A stretch of DNA of 5,577 nt. Origin: an uncultured Pseudobdellovibrionaceae bacterium (GTDB taxonomy: Bacteria; Bdellovibrionota; Bdellovibrionia; Bdellovibrionales; JAMPXM01). The DNA is taken from positions 1-5,577 of the forward strand of contig CAKQVW010000205.1 of assembly GCA_934277865.1 (NCBI GenBank), written 5' to 3'. Positions 1 through 4,897 of this stretch are shown here, one piece after another. The notes under the pieces are model-generated. The model worked only from the letters and a program-made list of their open reading frames with translations. It did not search any database and was not told the origin of the DNA. A program made the translations under genes and the position numbers. The first letter of the stretch is position 1, and each line of letters starts with the position of its first letter.

Positions 1-371
1 CGGTAGTGTAGCTTCTTGGCCAGCAGGGGAAGGTGGCGATTGATGAAGAGTCGATCTTGCCCAATTGAGTTTCCGCACAAAACGGCCGGCTCGCCCTGAA
101 AGTGGCGATCCACTAGCTGCATCAGCTCGAGTTCGACAACGGCCGGAGCCTTGCCGCCTGGTACGGCGGCCGTGAGGCCTGAGGCGCCGTGATGCTCTTG
201 ATTCCATTGATCCATGCGATCTAAGAACTCTTGAGGTTGTTGGATGACGGCGTGGTAGGTTTCAAGCTCTTGAAACGAGTGGTCGCAGATGATCGCCGCG
301 ACCTCGATGGGGACTTCTTTTTCCACATCAAGACCAGTCATTTCCATGTCGAGCCATAACATCTTCGTCAT
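1..371 (-). CDS. orn: Oligoribonuclease, N-terminal two thirds (cut by window edge)
   Basis: This encodes Orn, the 3'-to-5' exoribonuclease of the DEDDh family that degrades 2-5 nt RNA fragments and, in many bacteria, pGpG from c-di-GMP turnover. I translated it by hand from the ATG at 371. The start is supported by an AAAGGA Shine-Dalgarno site at 377-382, 5 bases upstream. Visible motifs are WLDMEMTGLD at residues 6-15 (metal-binding Asp8 and Glu10), WNQEHHGASGL at 56-66, and GNSIGQDR at 100-107 (third acidic residue Asp106). It reads 123 full codons and reaches the LHY(R) segment before the edge. The family is usually about 180 aa, so the last third, including the final His and Asp of DEDDh, lies outside. 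It follows smr by 27 bases on the same strand and probably shares its transcript. Identification is by motif recall and is very secure. Confidence 0.96.
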   Translation of the reverse strand, partial: MTKMLWLDMEMTGLDVEKEVPIEVAAIICDHSFQELETYHAVIQQPQEFLDRMDQWNQEHHGASGLTAAVPGGKAPAVVELELMQLVDRHFQGEPAVLCGNSIGQDRLFINRHLPLLAKKLHY

Positions 372-376
372 CCGTA

Positions 377-382
377 TCCTTT
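377..382 (-). promoter_or_regulatory. Shine-Dalgarno site of orn
   Basis: AAAGGA on the minus strand lies 5 bases before the orn ATG at 371, inside the short smr-orn gap. It means orn can start translation independently although it probably sits on the smr transcript. Confidence 0.75.
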
Positions 383-398
383 GCTTCTGTGTCAGGCG

Positions 399-650
399 TC
401 AGTCGTCCAAATGTACGACAAACGAGCCTTCGTTCTCGCTGGAGTAGGGAAAGCCGCCACGCTTGAGCCAATCCAGGGCCGCTTTACGTACGACCCCTGT
501 GCCGCGTCCCGTGATGATACGGGCCTTGTGCGCGCCCTTCTTCTGACAATTCACCAGAAAGCGGTCCACAGCGTCCACAACGTCCGCGACGACATAGCCA
601 TGCAGGTCCAGCGTCGGCATCTGGACTTTCTTCTGGTCCGACTTACCCAT
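399..650 (-). CDS. Small stand-alone Smr-domain protein
   Basis: This is an 83-residue protein made almost entirely of one Smr domain, the nuclease-type fold also found at the C-terminus of MutS2. From the ATG at 650, the DLHG motif is at residues 15-18, and the second signature TGRGTG at 47-52 is followed by VVRKAALDWL. The end (EGSFVVHLDD) matches the usual closing beta-strand. Some Smr proteins are DNA or RNA endonucleases; SmrB cleaves mRNA at collided ribosomes. The substrate here is unknown. The first position of the HGKG-type motif is Thr rather than His, a variant I recall in other Smr proteins. A TTG at 656 would add two residues, but neither start has a Shine-Dalgarno site. I prefer the ATG because a good promoter would start transcription at it. 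It is the first gene of an smr-orn operon. Confidence 0.9.
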   Translation of the reverse strand: MGKSDQKKVQMPTLDLHGYVVADVVDAVDRFLVNCQKKGAHKARIITGRGTGVVRKAALDWLKRGGFPYSSENEGSFVVHLDD

Positions 651-657
651 AACCAAG

Positions 658-687
658 ATTTTACCGGGCCAGGGCCTCGAAATTCAA
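658..687 (-). promoter_or_regulatory. Predicted sigma70-like promoter of smr-orn (leaderless)
   Basis: On the minus strand, TTGAAT (687 down to 682, 4 of 6 consensus bases) is followed after 18 bases by TAAAAT (663 down to 658, 5 of 6). With normal spacing the transcript would begin at about 650-651, which is the A of the smr ATG. This fits the absence of a ribosome binding site. It is predicted by eye only. Confidence 0.5.
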
Positions 688-701
688 TCGGAAGTTCCGA
701 T
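687..701. promoter_or_regulatory. Perfect 15-base palindrome, likely operator
   Basis: ATCGGAAGTTCCGAT is a perfect 7-base inverted repeat around a central G. It lies in the 59-base divergent spacer, touching the predicted -35 box of the smr-orn promoter and ending 8 bases before the GTG of the rightward gene. Position and symmetry suggest a binding site for a dimeric regulator that could act on both directions. I do not recognise the regulator. Confidence 0.5.
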
Positions 702-709
702 AAAGAGAT

Positions 710-1642
710 GTGGAATCACAGGGAAAATCACCAGTTGTTAAGAGGTTTAAAGGCCGCTTAGCGAAGTCGCTTCGAGGTATCGCCTCCGTGCTGACTTTGC
801 TGCCAACGTTTTTGATCGTCGAGGATCTTGCACTTGCGCAGACGCCGGCCCCGACGGTGGCGTCAGTGGCATCGAAGTCGATGCAGTTTGATGATTTGGT
901 GATTCAGCTTGAGGATGATGAAGCCACTTCCGCGCGCAAAGCGTCTTTGTTGCGTGCACTTGGCGAAAAAGAAATCGGCAGATTTATCAAAGAGACGGCC
1001 GCTTGGATTCCGGCTGCCTCGGGCTTTGAACTCGGGCGCTGGGTGCGTTCGATTGAGATCGTCAGTCGCAACAAACAATTTCGCTCGGATGATGCCAGGG
1101 CCGTACTGGCCATTTTGGCAAAGCAGCAAAAAGGCTTCGGGCTTGACGGCAAGATGCGTGCACTTCGTCTGCGCTTGACGGCGCGAGCCGGTGGACTGTC
1201 TTCCGACGTCATCAAAAAGGAATTTCAGTCCCTGCAAGACACGAAGCTGCCATCGGCCGAACGCCTGGTTGCAATTGGGGCATTGACGGACGCCATGCAA
1301 GAGGCCGGAGTACAGCCGTCAGTACAAGAGCTTGAAAAGCTGTTGGCGAGTGAGGTTTACGAGATTCGAATGCACGCCGTTGACTGGTTTAGAATTCTGG
1401 AGTTTGGAGAAAAAGATCGCCGCCAGTTTCTGAAAGTGGCTATTAAGTCCAATCCCTATCAAGTTCGTGAGCGCGTCTATCGTTACCTGGAAGGTCTCGA
1501 CGACAAAGCCTTTTACGCCATTTATAGCGACGTCGCTGGTGCAAAAAACGGAATCTCCTGCGTGATGGATCGTAGCGAAGTGACGCGAAAACTTTGTGAC
1601 GAAGCCGCAGCACGAGCAGGAAAGAAGCCGGAGACACCTTGA
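710..1642 (+). CDS. Exported alpha-helical protein with HEAT-like elements, function unknown
   Basis: I do not recognise this 310-residue protein as a named family. It begins with a long basic segment (KRFKGRLAKSLR, residues 11-22), a hydrophobic core (GIASVLTLLPTFLIV, 23-37) and an ALA-Q junction at 41-44. This is a Sec signal peptide with predicted cleavage after Ala43. The rest looks almost wholly helical. Two helices fit the xVRxxxxxxLxxL pattern of HEAT repeats: YEIRMHAVDWFRIL (217-230) and YQVRERVYRYLEGL (250-263), 33 residues apart. Such repeats usually bind proteins. Two cysteines near the end (284, 296) could form a disulphide after export. The GTG start is chosen because a stop lies three codons upstream and the next in-frame start (GTG at 788) would remove the charged part of the signal; its Shine-Dalgarno site is poor. 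Its TGA overlaps the next gene's ATG, so the two are probably co-translated. Confidence 0.8.
   Translation: MESQGKSPVVKRFKGRLAKSLRGIASVLTLLPTFLIVEDLALAQTPAPTVASVASKSMQFDDLVIQLEDDEATSARKASLLRALGEKEIGRFIKETAAWIPAASGFELGRWVRSIEIVSRNKQFRSDDARAVLAILAKQQKGFGLDGKMRALRLRLTARAGGLSSDVIKKEFQSLQDTKLPSAERLVAIGALTDAMQEAGVQPSVQELEKLLASEVYEIRMHAVDWFRILEFGEKDRRQFLKVAIKSNPYQVRERVYRYLEGLDDKAFYAIYSDVAGAKNGISCVMDRSEVTRKLCDEAAARAGKKPETP
1630..1633 (+). promoter_or_regulatory. Shine-Dalgarno site deciding the start of the caspase-like gene
   Basis: GGAG lies 8 bases before the ATG at 1642, within the last codons of the upstream gene. It favours that ATG over the TTG at 1639 and the second ATG at 1645, and fits coupled translation through the TGATG overlap. 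Confidence 0.6.
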
Positions 1643-2754
1643 TGATGAGTCGGCGATCTCGACTGTTTTTGGCCAGTCTCTTGATTTGCGTCCTATCGAC
1701 GATGGCGGTGCCGGCGCAGGTCGACGCACAGGCGCGGGTGCGCACAGCGCCTGTGCCCAAAGCGGTTCCAGTTCCTCCGAAAAAAAGCAACGAGCAGTTG
1801 GAGAAGGAAATTGTCGAGCGGCACATTCGTTTGATCGAAGATGTTGACGTGGTGCTGGACTATATTCCCTACGACCAAGCTGAAGCGAAGTGCGTGGGGT
1901 GTCACGTGGCGTACGCTGGCACTCCAATTGTCCCCACGGGAACCGAGCACGCCAAATGTCTCAAGTCCTGGGAGGCATTTTATTCGAAGCCGGAAATCGA
2001 CGTGCGTGTGGTTTTTGGCTATGGCGACGAGAGTCGCGAGTCGGTCGTGGATGATCCGCTGACGAGCCAGATTCTCATCGATCAATTGACCAAGCCCTGC
2101 GCGTCAAATGTCGCGGCATGTGGATTCAAACGCTCGATCGATGATGCCGAATTGTTTGAGAAGGTCGTCAAGGGGCCGTCTGGAACTTCCCACACGGTGA
2201 AATTACGTTTGGTGACAAGTGCCTACAGCTCGAGTGATGTCATCAATCGCGCCTTTCTGTCTGATCAAGAACGGAAATCGGCGCATGCCAAACAAACCTT
2301 CTTAAAAGGCATCGAACAAGCCGATGCGCTGTTTTACGTCGGTCACGCGCGCGACGGTGGAGGACCCGATTTTTCACCCGCCAAACGCAATGCCGACGGC
2401 ACGATCAACTATCCGTACTACCACCGAAACAAGCCCGGGCTTGAAGAGCTGACGGCTGCCATGTCGCTAGCAAAAAAATCGCCGAAAATCATGGGGCTGC
2501 TGGCGTGCAACTCCGACCGCTGGCGAAAACGGTTTAGTGGATTGGCTCCCAAATCGGGCTTGATTTTAAGTTCGACGGAAAAAATCGCGTCAGAAGTTGT
2601 CTTGGCACAAGTGTACGGCGCGCTTGATGCGATCCTCTGGAAGCGCTGCGAGAATTCGTTCAACGAATCCTTAAACCCTGTGCCCAAGCAGGAGTACGCA
2701 GGAAGCAAGATCCAAAAAATCACCTTGAGCAATTTCTTTGATCAAGCGCGGTAG
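1642..2754 (+). CDS. Exported caspase-like (clan CD-type) putative cysteine peptidase with a CxxCH motif
   Basis: This is a 370-residue exported protein of no family I can name. A signal peptide covers residues 1-29 (RRSRLFLASLLICVL core, VDA-Q cleavage) and is followed by a Pro/Ala/Val-rich linker to about residue 48. The C-terminal half has the hallmark of caspase-fold peptidases: a hydrophobic strand ending in Gly-His (LFYVGHARDGGG, 230-241, His235), then 54 residues on a second strand ending in Ala-Cys (KIMGLLACNSD, 282-292, Cys289). The order and spacing match the His/Cys dyad of clan CD (caspases, gingipains, CHAT). The N-terminal half carries CVGCH (84-88), formally a c-type heme attachment motif. 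Further cysteines at 106, 153, 160 and 336 could form disulphides. Activity is inferred only, and it might be a non-catalytic relative. It overlaps the HEAT-like gene by one base, and no clear terminator follows. Confidence 0.75.
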   Translation: MMSRRSRLFLASLLICVLSTMAVPAQVDAQARVRTAPVPKAVPVPPKKSNEQLEKEIVERHIRLIEDVDVVLDYIPYDQAEAKCVGCHVAYAGTPIVPTGTEHAKCLKSWEAFYSKPEIDVRVVFGYGDESRESVVDDPLTSQILIDQLTKPCASNVAACGFKRSIDDAELFEKVVKGPSGTSHTVKLRLVTSAYSSSDVINRAFLSDQERKSAHAKQTFLKGIEQADALFYVGHARDGGGPDFSPAKRNADGTINYPYYHRNKPGLEELTAAMSLAKKSPKIMGLLACNSDRWRKRFSGLAPKSGLILSSTEKIASEVVLAQVYGALDAILWKRCENSFNESLNPVPKQEYAGSKIQKITLSNFFDQAR

Positions 2755-2784
2755 CCCGCAAAATAGGCAGCTTTCCACGACTGC

Positions 2785-2813
2785 TTGACAGGCTCTTCAC
2801 AATCCGATGCGAT
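2785..2813 (+). promoter_or_regulatory. Predicted promoter of the barrel-lipoprotein operon
   Basis: A perfect TTGACA at 2785-2790 is followed by a 17-base spacer and a weak -10 candidate TGCGAT at 2808-2813 (3 of 6). This would give a leader of about 33 bases before the ATG at 2853. The -35 is convincing; the -10 is not, and its exact position is uncertain. The rest of the 2755-2852 spacer shows nothing else I can support. Confidence 0.5.
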
Positions 2814-2838
2814 TCACTCCAACGAACCTTTCACGGAT

Positions 2839-2844
2839 AAGGAG
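2839..2844 (+). promoter_or_regulatory. Strong Shine-Dalgarno site of the barrel gene
   Basis: AAGGAG lies 8 bases before the ATG at 2853. It fixes that ATG as the start and rules out the in-frame GTG at 2844, which overlaps the site itself. Confidence 0.85.
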
Positions 2845-2852
2845 TGAGTTCG

Positions 2853-3890
2853 ATGAAATCAGTGAACACAGTTTCTAAAATGGCAGCAGCCGCAGCAGCA
2901 TTGCTCGCGGTGGTTTCTTCAAACGAAGCAATGGCTTCTAAAGCGCGAGTAAACTCGCTTCAGGGTGCAATCGGTCTTGTTGATACACAGACGGTTTTCA
3001 CTCAGCCAGCGTACATCCACAAGCTTGGTCAGTACGTGACTTATGAATTCGGTCCAACTGGAACCGCAGCTGCGAAAGCAGAAGGTGGTTTCATGATCAC
3101 TCGCGATTCCGCGAAGTGGGGCGCTTATCTCGGTCACATGAGCGAAAATCAACGTTCGCTCCGCACAGCTGGTACTTTCTTGCAGCAAGAAAACCCAGTT
3201 GATCTTTTCTACGGTTCCGGCGACTGGGGCGTTTCGCTCTCGCTTTCGAACTCGGAAAACGGTCCTGCTGATACAAAACAAACAACTGTCATCGGTCGTT
3301 TCGGTATGGTTCAAGAGAATCAAGAATTCTACGTGAACTTGGAAGCAATCGGTTCGGCAGAAAAACCAGGCAGCAAATTCGAAGGCGGTCCAGCAATCGG
3401 CGCGGGCTACCTGATGCGTAACGGTGAGCTCTCGTACTCAGCTGACATCGGTTACGGTATGTCGAAAGTTGAAGCTGGTGGCGTGAACACAGAGCGCAAA
3501 GATCTTTCGATCTCGCTTGCTGTTAACCACCGCCCAGTCGCGGAAATCTACTATGGTGCAGCACTTGCTTTCGGCAACGCTGACATTGCTGGCAAGAAAA
3601 TCGACTCTCTTGCGCTCCCAGTTTTCGTCGGAATCGAGAAAGATATGTTCTCGTGGATGACTGTTCGTGGATCGATCCAACAGGGCTTCTTGCTGGGTTC
3701 GACAAAAGACGAAACTCAAGCAGCTCCGAACGACAAGGCACGTAAAAACGCAAACGACACACGCGTTGCTGCGGGTCTCGGTTTCAAACACGGTGGCTTC
3801 ACTCTTGACGGAACTCTCGCTGCTGCGACTAACGGTAACGTCAACGGAACAAGCTTCCTGACTTCGGCTGCTTTGACATACGTGTTCTAG
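2853..3890 (+). CDS. Outer-membrane beta-barrel protein, probably highly expressed
   Basis: This 345-residue protein has a clear Sec signal peptide: a short basic N-terminus, a poly-Ala/Leu/Val core (residues 10-21) and an AMA-S junction (cleavage after Ala28). The mature part is made of alternating beta-strands rich in Gly and aromatic residues, such as GELSYSADIGYGMSKVE and LSISLAVNHRPVAEIYYGAAL. It ends in AALTYVF, the terminal aromatic signature read by the BAM machinery. It is therefore most likely an outer-membrane barrel, perhaps a porin or structural protein; no substrate can be inferred. Codon use is markedly selective: Gly is mostly GGT, Ala mostly GCA or GCT, and 12 of 13 Ile codons are ATC. 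With the strong Shine-Dalgarno site and TTGACA box, this points to abundant expression. The start is the ATG 8 bases after AAGGAG. The lipoprotein gene follows after 12 bases. Confidence 0.85.
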   Translation: MKSVNTVSKMAAAAAALLAVVSSNEAMASKARVNSLQGAIGLVDTQTVFTQPAYIHKLGQYVTYEFGPTGTAAAKAEGGFMITRDSAKWGAYLGHMSENQRSLRTAGTFLQQENPVDLFYGSGDWGVSLSLSNSENGPADTKQTTVIGRFGMVQENQEFYVNLEAIGSAEKPGSKFEGGPAIGAGYLMRNGELSYSADIGYGMSKVEAGGVNTERKDLSISLAVNHRPVAEIYYGAALAFGNADIAGKKIDSLALPVFVGIEKDMFSWMTVRGSIQQGFLLGSTKDETQAAPNDKARKNANDTRVAAGLGFKHGGFTLDGTLAAATNGNVNGTSFLTSAALTYVF

Positions 3891-3896
3891 AAAGGA
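3891..3896 (+). promoter_or_regulatory. Shine-Dalgarno site of the lipoprotein gene
   Basis: AAAGGA begins at the base right after the barrel gene's TAG and lies 6 bases before the ATG at 3903. The tight spacing supports one transcript for both genes. Confidence 0.75.
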
Positions 3897-3902
3897 CATC
3901 GG

Positions 3903-4823
3903 ATGAAACTTCAAAAGCGACTAGTAATGATCGCTTCCGCACTGGCACTTTCGACAGTGTCGTGCGGTGGCGGAGATGATGCGCTGGATGCGGCAGGCGG
4001 CGAAATTTCGGCAGCGGCGATCCCGCTTCTGATCGCAAGCCAAGGTTTCACGGCGTTTAAGGCTGGTCTTGTTCCTCAGCGGACAGGTGCGATCACGCCC
4101 CCAGGTTTGGGTGCAGTTATTCCATTTGTTGGCAATGCAGGACTGGCAGCAGACCCGTACATCGCGTGTACCTCAACTGAGGGCTCAGACACGGACGGCT
4201 CCGACGGTGACGGCATTCCATTGAACTTCGTTGTTCGCTTCAACTGCGACGGCGTGTCTGATGGGGCGGCGTTACTTACATTCGTTGGATCGTACACGGC
4301 AACCGACAAGGACGACACTCTTTACGGTCTAACCGGTGGATACAAATTTGAGTATGATATCCAACAAAGAGGTGAGCACTTTACCGATGGCCGTCAATAC
4401 GAATCGTCTTGGTCTGGACTCTGGGAAGCGACAACGACTGCTTCCACGGTCACATTGGATCACGATTTCAATGTGAAAGTGGGAGAAGATCTTCAGGATG
4501 CTTCGAAAGCTTCGAGCATCGCGTTCCGTAGCAAGTTCAAAACTGTGTATACGCCAACAGACATCGCGTTACCGTTTGCTGCAGGAATGGTTGAGCTTTC
4601 CGGTTTCTACCGTGTGTCGGGCACCCTTTCGGACCAGACGATGAGCGAAAGCGTCAGCGTGGCGTTTGAGCTGTCGTCGGATGGTTTGGAGTACGGTGCC
4701 TGTGGCTTGAAAGGTGGCTTGAAAGAAGGCTCTTTCACCTTCACAGACGGTTCTGGAAACAAGATGGTCTACTCTTACGCGAACTGCGTGGAAACTCGCG
4801 AGTTCAACGGCCAAGCTATCTAA
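3903..4823 (+). CDS. Putative outer-membrane lipoprotein, beta-rich, with an acidic DxDGxDGDG loop
   Basis: I do not recognise a named family for this 306-residue protein. The N-terminus MKLQKRLVMIASALALSTVS followed by Cys21 and Gly-Gly-Gly is a type II (lipoprotein) signal. The lipobox TVSC is imperfect at -3, where Leu is usual. By the E. coli rule, no Asp at +2 suggests sorting to the outer membrane. A flexible hydrophobic stretch follows (36-87), then an acidic loop SDTDGSDGDGIP (95-106) resembling calcium-binding DxDxDG loops of thrombospondin type 3 and dockerin type. Beyond it lies a long beta-rich part with many Thr, Ser and Gly. Cysteines 89, 115, 267 and 295 could make two disulphides, the first pair flanking the acidic loop. 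It is the second gene of the barrel operon and may be a partner or surface companion of the barrel. Function is unknown. Confidence 0.8.
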   Translation: MKLQKRLVMIASALALSTVSCGGGDDALDAAGGEISAAAIPLLIASQGFTAFKAGLVPQRTGAITPPGLGAVIPFVGNAGLAADPYIACTSTEGSDTDGSDGDGIPLNFVVRFNCDGVSDGAALLTFVGSYTATDKDDTLYGLTGGYKFEYDIQQRGEHFTDGRQYESSWSGLWEATTTASTVTLDHDFNVKVGEDLQDASKASSIAFRSKFKTVYTPTDIALPFAAGMVELSGFYRVSGTLSDQTMSESVSVAFELSSDGLEYGACGLKGGLKEGSFTFTDGSGNKMVYSYANCVETREFNGQAI

Positions 4824-4824
4824 A

Positions 4825-4841
4825 CCTCACCAGGCGTGAGG
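4825..4841 (+). other. Small hairpin just after the lipoprotein stop codon
   Basis: CCTCAC (4825-4830) and GTGAGG (4836-4841) pair perfectly around the loop CAGGC, two bases after the TAA. There is no T-tract, so it is not a terminator by itself. It could protect the 3' end or be chance. Confidence 0.35.
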
Positions 4842-4863
4842 CTCTGAGATAGATCGTAAGATG

Positions 4864-4897
4864 AAACGCCTACGTGGAAACACGTGGGCGTTTTTTT
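4864..4897 (+). terminator. Strong intrinsic terminator of the barrel-lipoprotein operon
   Basis: The arms 4864-4876 and 4881-4893 form a 13-pair stem (12 Watson-Crick, one G-T) closed by a GAAA tetraloop, with a run of seven T at 4891-4897. On the plus strand this is a textbook intrinsic terminator. The T-run overlaps the TAA (4896-4898) of the convergent minus-strand gene. Read in that direction the hairpin is followed only by a weak T-run (TTTCAT), so it may serve both genes, less efficiently for the minus strand. Confidence 0.93.

Noticed and set aside
687..701. Palindrome as a LexA box or sigma-E promoter
   Set aside because: It does not match the LexA sites I know (for example TTAC-N3-GTAA reported for Bdellovibrio). 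The GGAACTT on the minus strand resembles a sigma-E -35, but no matching -10 is found at 16-17 bases.
677..704. Plus-strand promoter TCGAAA-16-GATAAA for the HEAT-like gene
   Set aside because: Both boxes match only 4 of 6 bases, and the predicted start falls on the GTG itself. It is possible but too weak to list as a feature.
381..761. Plus-strand open frame of 126 codons across smr and the divergent spacer
   Set aside because: It is antisense to the clear Smr domain, crosses the palindrome and promoter region, and its product has no recognisable features.
863..1300. Minus-strand open frame opposite the HEAT-like gene
   Set aside because: The plus-strand frame has a signal peptide, coherent helices and an overlap with the next gene; this frame shows nothing comparable.
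1687..1692. Cys16 of the caspase-like protein as a lipobox cysteine
   Set aside because: The residues before it (LLI) lack the small residue needed at -1, and a good signal peptidase I site follows at VDA-Q.
2765..2786. Hairpin AGGCAG/CTGCTT as a terminator for the caspase-like gene
   Set aside because: The stem is short with a wobble pair and a 10-base loop, there is no T-tract, and it overlaps the TTGACA box.
3438..3914. Long minus-strand open frame opposite the barrel gene
   Set aside because: Its translation is rich in Ser, Arg and Cys with no domain sense, and no Shine-Dalgarno site was evident. It is explained by the biased codons of the strongly coded plus-strand gene.
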